This document shows, one piece after another, positions 54,398 to 60,855 of a DNA stretch of 60,855 nt; within the stretch, counting starts at the first letter, position 1; the number at the start of each line of letters is the position of its first letter. The DNA comes from Saprospiraceae bacterium (GTDB taxonomy: Bacteria; Bacteroidota; Bacteroidia; Chitinophagales; Saprospiraceae), in contig JADKEB010000023.1 in NCBI GenBank assembly GCA_016718205.1, positions 1 through 60,855 of the forward strand, given 5' to 3'. The translations under genes and the position numbers were made by a program. Under the pieces are notes generated by a model, which saw only the letters and a program-made list of their open reading frames with translations, was not told the origin of the DNA and made no database searches.

Positions 54398-56044
54398 ATG
54401 AATATCTCCCCTTTTAAGGTTTTCAGATGGTTTTTTTCCATTACTACTGCAATAGTATGGATATATACTTTGATTTATCTTATGTCAGGTATGGAAGATA
54501 TCAAATCATGGTATACCGGCAATTTGTTTGATTTTTATAAAATGGATACCTGGAAAGACTCGATATTCTCCCCTGATGTCAAAAAATCAGGCAATATTCT
54601 CTCTCTGACACTCTCTTTATTACTGACATTGACCACTGTTTATCTTTGGAGAATCAGAGATGATGACACCAACTTGAGACTACATCTTAGGGTGAATATG
54701 TGGCACATTGCTATAGGTATCTTTTGTATCAGTGCCTGGTTGTGGTATGGTCATTACTGTCCATATGTCTACGATGAAGTCTTCTCGGCGTATCACTTCG
54801 CTGCTAGGTCCCCTTGGCTTTCTTTATCTTATTATCCCCTACCCAATAACCATATATTATTCAATTTGCTCAATTCCTTTGCAGGCAGGGTTTTTGATGA
54901 TTACCTACAGTCAGGCAGAATCATATCATTAATAGCCTACATGATCGTGGGATGGTGTACATTCTATATATTGTCTTCCGTTTCTAAAAACAAAATACTA
55001 AACATTTTATTCACTGCTTTGGTCATCAGCCAATTTCCCGTGCTGGGTTTTGCAACACAGGCAAGAGGATACAGCATGTTGATCATGTGTGTCGTTCTGG
55101 CGATAACCGGCCTTTGGACAGGAAAAAAATACGGACATTACTTATGGAGTTTCAGTATTGTAAGTGGTATGGCCATCATGCCTTCATTCCTTTATTTATG
55201 GTTTGGTTTAGGTATGTCATATTTATTATTACAGAGAAATGAACGGCCTCGCTTCATACATTTTATATTTCACAATGTTGTGACATTTCTGATCGTGTGG
55301 GTATTTTATCTTCCTGTATTGACGTTGTCGGGTTGGAAGTCTCTATTTGCCAATAAATATGTTACTTCTACCTCTATGGGTATTACAGATTTTGCAATGA
55401 ATACACCATGGCAGCCCTATATGGATGGCCTTTTGAAAGAATGGTTTGGTATCTCAGCTCCAGTAGCTATTTCTATAGTACTTATTGGCTTGATGATATC
55501 AGTTATTTTTCTGCATAAAGATTCAAAGATCAGAAGCTGGTGGATGTACATGGCTGGGATGATTGCCGGCACTGTTTTGATCATCTTTGTCACCATGAAA
55601 CTGCCGTTTTACAGAAATCTGGCACCCTTATGCCTTCTGATATGGATTGGAATATCTATGATTTTGGCACATTTGGCAAATCAAGCCAATTACCTAAAAT
55701 ATGTAGTTTTAGGAGCAGCTTTATTGATACTTGTCAGCACACATATGCGTATCAGTAGATTGTTGCCAGACACTTTGTACTACTATGATGTCCGGAGTAC
55801 GGCAGAGCGGTATCAAGCTTGTTCTAATAAACATATTATTATTGCCGGTGACCACATCACTCTCCACGAAAACGCTTTCTACTGGTACTCCATTCTTCCA
55901 AGAGGAAAATGTCACTTCCAATCTTCCAATCCGCCCTTGAGTGGGATATATATCGCTCCATCAGATGTCAAAGTAGTTGATAAAAATGCTACTTTACTAT
56001 GGGAGTGTGAAGGATACAAATGCTATAAGATGGGTGGCAAGTGA
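54398..56044 (+). CDS. polytopic membrane protein, probable GT-C-type glycosyltransferase
   Basis: 548 residues with about 12 membrane helices and a soluble C-terminal tail of about 90 residues. Between helices 3 and 4 is YCPYVYDEVFSAYHFAARSP, an acidic periplasmic loop (Asp-Glu) like that of PMT/ArnT-type GT-C enzymes, followed by LPNNHILFNLLNSF. The loop FATQARGYSMLIMCVVL also resembles the family. GT-C enzymes use polyprenyl-phosphate sugars; donor and acceptor are unknown here, and the assignment rests on topology and these loops only. Confidence 0.65.
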   Translation: MNISPFKVFRWFFSITTAIVWIYTLIYLMSGMEDIKSWYTGNLFDFYKMDTWKDSIFSPDVKKSGNILSLTLSLLLTLTTVYLWRIRDDDTNLRLHLRVNMWHIAIGIFCISAWLWYGHYCPYVYDEVFSAYHFAARSPWLSLSYYPLPNNHILFNLLNSFAGRVFDDYLQSGRIISLIAYMIVGWCTFYILSSVSKNKILNILFTALVISQFPVLGFATQARGYSMLIMCVVLAITGLWTGKKYGHYLWSFSIVSGMAIMPSFLYLWFGLGMSYLLLQRNERPRFIHFIFHNVVTFLIVWVFYLPVLTLSGWKSLFANKYVTSTSMGITDFAMNTPWQPYMDGLLKEWFGISAPVAISIVLIGLMISVIFLHKDSKIRSWWMYMAGMIAGTVLIIFVTMKLPFYRNLAPLCLLIWIGISMILAHLANQANYLKYVVLGAALLILVSTHMRISRLLPDTLYYYDVRSTAERYQACSNKHIIIAGDHITLHENAFYWYSILPRGKCHFQSSNPPLSGIYIAPSDVKVVDKNATLLWECEGYKCYKMGGK

Positions 56045-56077
56045 AGAAGGTACTATTAGCTCTTTAGTAGTTCTTTA

Positions 56078-56685
56078 TCATATCCAACCCATTGCTTTTT
56101 TCCATTTTTCCATTTTCATATTTCGCTTTTTCAAATCATCCGGCGGCGATTGATTTTCATTTTTTGCCTGTCGGTGCATATATTCTGTCTGTGCTTCAAG
56201 CGTGTTTAGTCCGATAGAAATTCTTCTTTGGTTCACCATAGACAAGTCATCAAAATGATTTGGACTTAATGCCCCATTTTCGTCCCAATCAAATTGAGAG
56301 TACCATAGAGTTGGGGTCGATTTTCAAAAACAGCTATTCTATCTGTAAGGTATGCCAGATAAATTTTGTGTTCTCTATCATCGTGTAGTTCTTCCAGCAA
56401 TTTCGCACATTTTTTCATAAAGACTGGTTGACCGATAGCATGTTGAATCACCATCCATGCAGCTTCATATGCCAATTTGCCTACTTTTTCGGTAGTTGGG
56501 TAACCTATTTTGTCTATGATTTCATTTAATATCTGTGCATTTTTGTTGTGCAGTCGAGCCATTGTACTATTATACCCACCACTGAGTTTTCCGCTTTGAA
56601 TCAGTTGGTCTCTGAGCTCGATGTCTGCATTTATTAGACCTATGATTGTCTCTGCTAAATCTGAGTGCTGCTTTGTCATATTCAA
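56078..56685 (-). CDS. DUF6624-like protein (frameshifted)
   Basis: As read, the frame stops at 56266 after PQLYGTLNLIGTKMGH. The DNA just before that contains ACTCTCAA. Removing one CT gives PQLYGTQFDWDENGALSPNH, then FDDLSMVNQRRISIGLNTLE, ending at 56078 (about 201 residues). YGTQ followed by a short loop and (V)NxRRxxxGL is the expected C-terminal part of DUF6624 proteins, and the N-terminal part (WMVIQHAIGQPVFMKKCAKL, AYLTDRIAVFENRPQLYGT) fits too. The start overlaps the transporter stop by 4 nt. Function unknown. Confidence 0.8.
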
Positions 56686-57995
56686 TCACTCAAATTATCC
56701 ATAATGATATCTTCGCTTTCTTCCACGTGACCAAAGGCATATTCCATCTTAGCACGATCAAATTCATTTTCATTGTTGGCAAGCCAGATAGTAGCTACTC
56801 CATTGCCTATGAAGTTGGTGATAGATCGGGCTTCTGACATAAATCTATCCACGCCCAGCAATAGAGCGAGTCCTTCTACAGGTATCACACCATTCAGAGC
56901 GGTGAGTGTGGATGCCAGTACTATAAATCCACTACCGGTGACACCTGCTGCACCTTTGGAAGTGACCATCAGGATGCTGATGATGGACAACATTTGTCCA
57001 AAAGTAAGATGCACTCCATATACCTGAGCGAGAAAAATAATAGCCATGCTCAGATAAATGGTCGTACCGTCAAGATTGAAAGAGTAACCTGTCGGAACTA
57101 CCAATCCCACCACGGATTTGGAGCATCCCATGCGCTCTAGTTTCTCCATGAGATTGGGCAAAGCAGACTCTGATGATGATGTTCCAAGGACTATCAGAAG
57201 CTCTTCTCTGATGTATTTGAGAAAACCCATCAAACTGACCTTATAGTACCTGAGTATGTACCATAGCACAACAAATATAAATAAAGCCATGGTTGTGTAT
57301 ACCGTTATCATCAGTTTTGCTAAAGGAAAAAGTGCGGACAACCCAAATTTACCGATAGTATAAGCCATACCACCAAAAGCACCGACTGGGGCAAATAACA
57401 TAACTCTATGTAAGCCCTTAAAAACATATTTGGATCCAATATTGAGCCAATGTATGATCTGCTGGTTGTTTTTGATCTTGCTAAATACTACACCCAGTAC
57501 GAGCGCAAGTATGAGCACCTGCAAGGTTGAGTTGTCCATAAAAAATTTCCACCAATCAAAACTTTGGCCTTTGGTCGTATAAGTACTCATATCCTGCGCT
57601 GATCCCGAAGCACCATCCACGCCATCTCCAGGTCTTATAAGGTGGGCTACAACGATACCAATGATCAATGCGATCGTGGTAACTACCTCAAAATAAAGCA
57701 AGGCTTTAGCTCCTATTTTTCCAACTTTTTTGAGATCACCCATGGACACAATACCCAAAGTAATCGTCAGGAAGATGATAGGATTAATAAAAAGCTTAAC
57801 TACTGAAATAAACAATCCTCCAAAAAACTCACTCAACGTTTTCCCTACCTTAAGTTCCTGCCCCAAAAAATGCGCTTTCCAGTCGGAAGCCATCACTTGT
57901 TTTAAAGCTATCTCAGGAGCATAATGTCCCAATAAAATACCTATAGTAATGGCGGTCAATACCCAAAATGTAAGATTCGTAAGAAGGCGTTTCAT
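56682..57995 (-). CDS. dicarboxylate/amino acid:cation symporter (DAACS family)
   Basis: 437 residues; secondary transporter of the GltP/DctA/GltPh fold, taking up acidic amino acids or C4-dicarboxylates with Na+ or H+. Eight helices plus two hairpins: HP1 SSSESALPNLMEKL, the TM7 unwound motif PTGYSFNLDGTTIYLS (NLDGT for the common NMDGT), HP2 SKGAAGVTGSGFIVLASTL, and TM8 GVDRFMSEARSITNFIGNGV. In TM8, Asp (VDR) and Arg in SEARSITN are in the substrate-binding positions; Arg there is usual for acidic substrates. Confidence 0.94.
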   Translation of the reverse strand: MKRLLTNLTFWVLTAITIGILLGHYAPEIALKQVMASDWKAHFLGQELKVGKTLSEFFGGLFISVVKLFINPIIFLTITLGIVSMGDLKKVGKIGAKALLYFEVVTTIALIIGIVVAHLIRPGDGVDGASGSAQDMSTYTTKGQSFDWWKFFMDNSTLQVLILALVLGVVFSKIKNNQQIIHWLNIGSKYVFKGLHRVMLFAPVGAFGGMAYTIGKFGLSALFPLAKLMITVYTTMALFIFVVLWYILRYYKVSLMGFLKYIREELLIVLGTSSSESALPNLMEKLERMGCSKSVVGLVVPTGYSFNLDGTTIYLSMAIIFLAQVYGVHLTFGQMLSIISILMVTSKGAAGVTGSGFIVLASTLTALNGVIPVEGLALLLGVDRFMSEARSITNFIGNGVATIWLANNENEFDRAKMEYAFGHVEESEDIIMDNLSD

Positions 57996-58174
57996 ATGAT
58001 GTGTTTTGGTACTTTTGGGTGGTTAGAAGAAATTCAAATGAAAATAGTCTTTCCACTTGCTGAGCCTCAAAATGGAATACAAATGCAGGGTATTGAAATA
58101 TTTTTGATAATTACTCATTGTTTTGACATAAAAGTTTGTTTATATGCGACAAATATGTAAAAAAAATTCAAAGT

Positions 58175-59269
58175 CTAAATCAAAAATTGTCCATTTTGAT
58201 AAATTAAATTACCATCGGCCCATATTTGACCGCCATCTTTCATATCGGTGATCATATCCCAATGTATAGGTGATTGGTTTTTGCCTCCTGTTTGTTTGTA
58301 GGACTGACCAATGGCCATGTGGACGGAGCCACCGATTTTTTCATCAAACAAGATATTTTTAGTAATCTGCCGAATATTGTAATTGGTACCAATAGCTACT
58401 TCACCAAAATATCTTGCGCCATCTATCTTAAAAATTTCATCCAGAAAATGTTGACCTTTTTCGGCTTCCCATTGCACTACTTTTCCTTCTTTCACATGAA
58501 GTGTCACTCCTTCCACCTCATGTCCCATATACACGATCGGATAATTGAAATAAATATGGCCATTGACAGAATCTTCAATAGGACCGGTAAACACTTCTCC
58601 ACTTGGCATATTTGCCTTCCCATCAGAATTGATCCATGTCCTTCCTTTGACACTAAAGCTGATATCTGATCTTTTGTTGATATACCTGATCTGATCACTA
58701 TGATTGAGATAATCGGTGATGCCTTGCTGCATTTCTCTGACCTTCCTCCATGTCGCGGCAGGATCTTCAGCTGATAAGTGACATGCATTATACACAAAAT
58801 CCTGATACTCTTCCAGGCTCATTCCAGCTTCTTGTGCCGCTGTCTGTGCGGGATATTGACACAGACATCTCTTTAGACTTCTATCAGCAATTCTTTCAGT
58901 ATATATTTGATTGACTACAAATAAAGCCTTTTGCCTCCTTGCTGTTTTTTGAGGATCGTTGCCCTGATCTTCCCTAATATCAAATGGTGCCCTGATGACC
59001 AGATATGCATCAAAGGTAGCCATCATTTCTTTGTAAGCGGGATAGATATGATCCAGTTGATCATCATTGGCTTCCGATATGAAAATGCTGTTTTGCTCTC
59101 TGAAACTCATGTGATACTCTACATAAGCACCTGCACGTATTGCTTCTCTGTAGACTTCCCTAAGCAGTGGTTCTGCCAGTGTTGTAGTAGTGACATACAA
59201 TTTTTCACCTGGTTTAATTTCAAGACAGTAGTGTACAAGAAGATGAGCGTATTTTTGGAGGATATTCAT
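58175..59269 (-). CDS. M29 family metallo-aminopeptidase
   Basis: 364 residues, cytoplasmic. The family fold and metal ligands are visible: NMPSGEVFTGPIEDSVNGHI (Glu), HVKEGKVVQWEAEKGQHFLD (Glu), YFGEVAIGTNYNI (Glu), LFDEKIGGSVHMAIGQSYKQ (Asp, Glu, His) and TGGKNQSPIHWDMITDM (His, Asp). It cleaves N-terminal residues using two metal ions. It begins 48 bp after the hflX stop, so the two may be co-transcribed. The 57996-58174 stretch after it shows no clear terminator. Confidence 0.93.
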   Translation of the reverse strand: MNILQKYAHLLVHYCLEIKPGEKLYVTTTTLAEPLLREVYREAIRAGAYVEYHMSFREQNSIFISEANDDQLDHIYPAYKEMMATFDAYLVIRAPFDIREDQGNDPQKTARRQKALFVVNQIYTERIADRSLKRCLCQYPAQTAAQEAGMSLEEYQDFVYNACHLSAEDPAATWRKVREMQQGITDYLNHSDQIRYINKRSDISFSVKGRTWINSDGKANMPSGEVFTGPIEDSVNGHIYFNYPIVYMGHEVEGVTLHVKEGKVVQWEAEKGQHFLDEIFKIDGARYFGEVAIGTNYNIRQITKNILFDEKIGGSVHMAIGQSYKQTGGKNQSPIHWDMITDMKDGGQIWADGNLIYQNGQFLI

Positions 59270-59317
59270 GTTGAAGAACTTTTACGTGGCAGGTTAAGGG
59301 TATTAGCATTTAGACTA

Positions 59318-60532
59318 TTACCAGCTTTTAATTTGAAACGGATACCTGACTTCGTATTCCCTGATGATCATTTCCTTGAGTACTTCTTTGAGTTCATCTA
59401 TGTTTTCTTTGTTGGTGGCTGAGATAAGCACATTGGGAAAATTGTACGTATTGCTGAATTTATCCCTGATCTCCTGCATGATTTCAGCTTTTGTGTCTGA
59501 ATCCAGAAAGTCGTCAAAATATTTTTCACGATACAGATCCACTTTATTGAATACCATAAGAGTGGTCCTGTCGGATGCGCCAAGGTCATTGAGTGTATTC
59601 TGTACTGTCAGTATGTGATCTTCATGTTGAGGATGTGCTATGTCTACCACATGTACCAATATATCGCTTTCCCTAACTTCATCCAGCGTAGATTTAAAAC
59701 TTTCAACCAGATGATGTGGCAATTTCCTGATAAATCCTACAGTATCTGAAAGCAAAAATGGCATAGTTTCCCAAACGACTTTTCTCACTGTAGTGTCAAG
59801 TGTCGCAAAAAGTTTGTTTTCGGCAAATACATCCGACTTACTCAACACATTCATCAATGTAGATTTACCTACATTGGTATATCCCACCAAAGATACCCTT
59901 ATCAGTTCACCGCGATTTTTGCGTTGGGTCTGTGCTTGCTGATCGATTTTTTCCAGCCTCTTTTTGAGAAGTGCAATCTTATCCCTTATTATCCTTCTGT
60001 CAGTTTCGATTTCCATCTCGCCCGGACCTCTCATACCTATACCACCTCTTTGGCGCTCAAGGTGTGTCCATAGCCCTCTCAATCTTGGCAGAAGGTATTG
60101 CATCTGCGCGAGCTCTACCTGTGTCTTTGCCTGAGCAGTCTGAGCCCGGTCGGCAAAAATATCCAGAATCAAAGTACTTCTGTCCACGATCTTGACTTTG
60201 AGATACTCCTCGAGATGACTATTTTGTTTTCCGGTCAGGTCTTCATCAAATATGGCCAATGTGATGTCTTCATGTTGTTCGATATATGTTTTGATCTCAT
60301 CGAGCTTTCCGGAACCTACAAAACTTTTTACATTGGGATGAGGCATCTTTTGGGTAAAAACTTTTTTAGTCACCGCTCCGGCAGTTGTTGCAAGAAACTC
60401 CAGCTCATCGAGATATTCCATCACTTGAGCTTCCTCTTCATCTTTTGAGATGATACCTATTAAAACACAGTATTCTTCCGTTTTTCTGATTCCTTTTTTC
60501 CCATCCTTCCCTACTTTCCAAGCGTCTGACAT
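59318..60532 (-). CDS. hflX: ribosome-associated GTPase HflX
   Basis: 404 residues. The N-terminal HflX domain carries FVGSGKLDEIKTYIEQHEDI and IFDEDLTGKQNSHLEEYLKV, with IVDRSTLILDIFADRAQTAQ. A glycine-rich linker follows (RGGIGMRGPGEMEIETDRRI). The GTPase domain has G1 GYTNVGKSTLMN near 211, G3 DTVGFIRKLPHHLVESFKST and G4 FNKVDLY. HflX splits stalled or heat-damaged 70S ribosomes. The -7 box TACATTTG is at 60549-60556. Confidence 0.96.
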   Translation of the reverse strand: MSDAWKVGKDGKKGIRKTEEYCVLIGIISKDEEEAQVMEYLDELEFLATTAGAVTKKVFTQKMPHPNVKSFVGSGKLDEIKTYIEQHEDITLAIFDEDLTGKQNSHLEEYLKVKIVDRSTLILDIFADRAQTAQAKTQVELAQMQYLLPRLRGLWTHLERQRGGIGMRGPGEMEIETDRRIIRDKIALLKKRLEKIDQQAQTQRKNRGELIRVSLVGYTNVGKSTLMNVLSKSDVFAENKLFATLDTTVRKVVWETMPFLLSDTVGFIRKLPHHLVESFKSTLDEVRESDILVHVVDIAHPQHEDHILTVQNTLNDLGASDRTTLMVFNKVDLYREKYFDDFLDSDTKAEIMQEIRDKFSNTYNFPNVLISATNKENIDELKEVLKEMIIREYEVRYPFQIKSW

Positions 60533-60548
60533 ATTTTAAAATTTTATA

Positions 60549-60556
60549 CAAATGTA
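60549..60556 (-). promoter_or_regulatory. -7 box of hflX
   Basis: TACATTTG on the minus strand, 16 nt before the ATG at 60532. Confidence 0.5.
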
Positions 60557-60579
60557 ACTACTTTTAACCTAAATACTAT

Positions 60580-60724
60580 CACACATTCAATTTAGTTTGT
60601 ATATAACAAATTGCACAAAGTAGTAAAAGCCCTTCTTTACCCTCAAGCATAGCTTGACAGGCTCTTAAGGGAATGATGGTAAATAAGAGCATTTTTGCAA
60701 GTTGTTATACCACACATTCAATTT
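60580..60724. repeat. inverted-repeat element flanked by a 14-bp direct repeat
   Basis: CACACATTCAATTT occurs exactly at 60580-60593 and 60711-60724. Between them, near-matching inverted ends TATAACAAATTGCACAAA (about 60602) and TTTTTGCAAGTTGTTATA (about 60692-60709) enclose a TCAAGCATAGCTTGA hairpin and AAGCCCTT...AAGGG. No coding capacity. A relic of one end is at 24591-24625. Confidence 0.6.
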
Positions 60725-60753
60725 GATAATCTTTAGTTAAAAAAATACTCATC

Positions 60754-60784
60754 TTGACAAATGATTTAAAAAACCTTATCTTTG
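60754..60784 (+). promoter_or_regulatory. promoter of the gene starting at 60795
   Basis: TTG (60754-60756), 20-bp spacer, TATCTTTG (60777-60784), then ATG 10 nt further on: a good Bacteroidota promoter with a very short leader. Confidence 0.6.
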
Positions 60785-60794
60785 CAGTTGTTTT

Positions 60795-60855
60795 ATGAAA
60801 ATAGTCGCTTTAATATTGTCCTTTATCATCTTCCATCAGTCACTAAGTGTCTGTG
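60795..60855 (+). CDS. exported protein, 3' part outside the window
   Basis: ATG with an open frame to the window edge, reading MKIVALILSFIIFHQSLSVC. This is a signal peptide, possibly a lipoprotein signal ending at SVC. Nothing more can be said about the product. The promoter directly upstream supports the start. Confidence 0.6.
   Translation, partial: MKIVALILSFIIFHQSLSVC

Noticed and set aside
1..60855. tRNA, rRNA, riboswitch, phage or transposase genes
   Set aside because: I looked through the intergenic gaps and found no cloverleaf-like, rRNA-like or recognisable riboswitch sequence, and no transposase, integrase or phage protein among the open frames; a covariance-model search would be needed to exclude small RNAs.

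Overview
The window is bacterial and almost certainly comes from the Bacteroidota, probably the Saprospiraceae/Chitinophagales side of the phylum. Evidence: AT-rich DNA; -7 boxes of the form TAnnTTTG upstream of many genes and almost no Shine-Dalgarno sequences; four secreted proteins ending in type IX secretion (T9SS) sorting domains, two of them of the gliding-motility (type B) kind; a cohesin-like/SprB-repeat giant protein; separate RfaE1 and RfaE2 heptose enzymes; and the run mutL - rhomboid - rhomboid - EEP nuclease - nadA. It looks like ordinary chromosome. I see no rRNA, tRNA, CRISPR array, prophage or transposase gene.

Layout. 1-3.8 kb: partial orphan gene, Crp/Fnr regulator, DoxX protein with alpha/beta hydrolase, truA. 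3.8-11.3 kb (minus strand): small lipoprotein; an operon of a large SprB-type lipoprotein, an ECF sigma factor and an inner-membrane/beta-barrel fusion; a T9SS-secreted PA-domain protein. 11.4-17 kb (minus): LPS inner-core genes rfaE1 and waaA with a small outer-membrane protein, then a T9SS cargo protein. 17.2-24.5 kb (plus): 2-hydroxyacid dehydrogenase, two MITE-like elements, a T9SS type B protein, and a padR-pspC pair. 24.7-33.7 kb: scpA, gyrB, then mutL, two rhomboids, an EEP nuclease and nadA. 34-36 kb: panD, a flippase-like membrane protein and rfaE2. 36.2-41.6 kb (minus): an 1806-residue SprB-repeat protein. 41.8-47.8 kb (plus): M28 peptidase, hpt, PaaI thioesterase, thioredoxin-like protein, coiled-coil protein, FtsX/LolE permease. 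48.3-60.8 kb: parE, a 5'-truncated TonB receptor, DUF3995 protein, MscS channel, GT-C-like membrane protein, and a minus-strand run of dctA-DUF6624 and hflX-M29 aminopeptidase; a new gene starts at the right edge.

The most notable non-coding content is a population of small repeated elements without coding capacity. At least five copies of one family share the inverted end GAGTATGTTTAAA, and four of them are flanked by 3-bp TTA or TAA duplications, as expected of IS5-type (IS1031-group) MITEs. Four other terminal-inverted-repeat elements, a REP-like palindrome cluster and two 10-bp-phased TTCAAT arrays fill most remaining gaps. At four genes (rfaE1, scpA, the FtsX permease, the GT-C-like protein) the -7 box ends only 4-5 nt before the start codon, which predicts leaderless mRNAs.

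Quality warning. Three stretches (27.66-27.83, 50.225-50.257, 52.93-53.21 kb) look like corrupted sequence at contig joins, and three genes carry probable 1-2 nt indels (near 6615, 11026 and 56298). Gene order across those joins should not be trusted.
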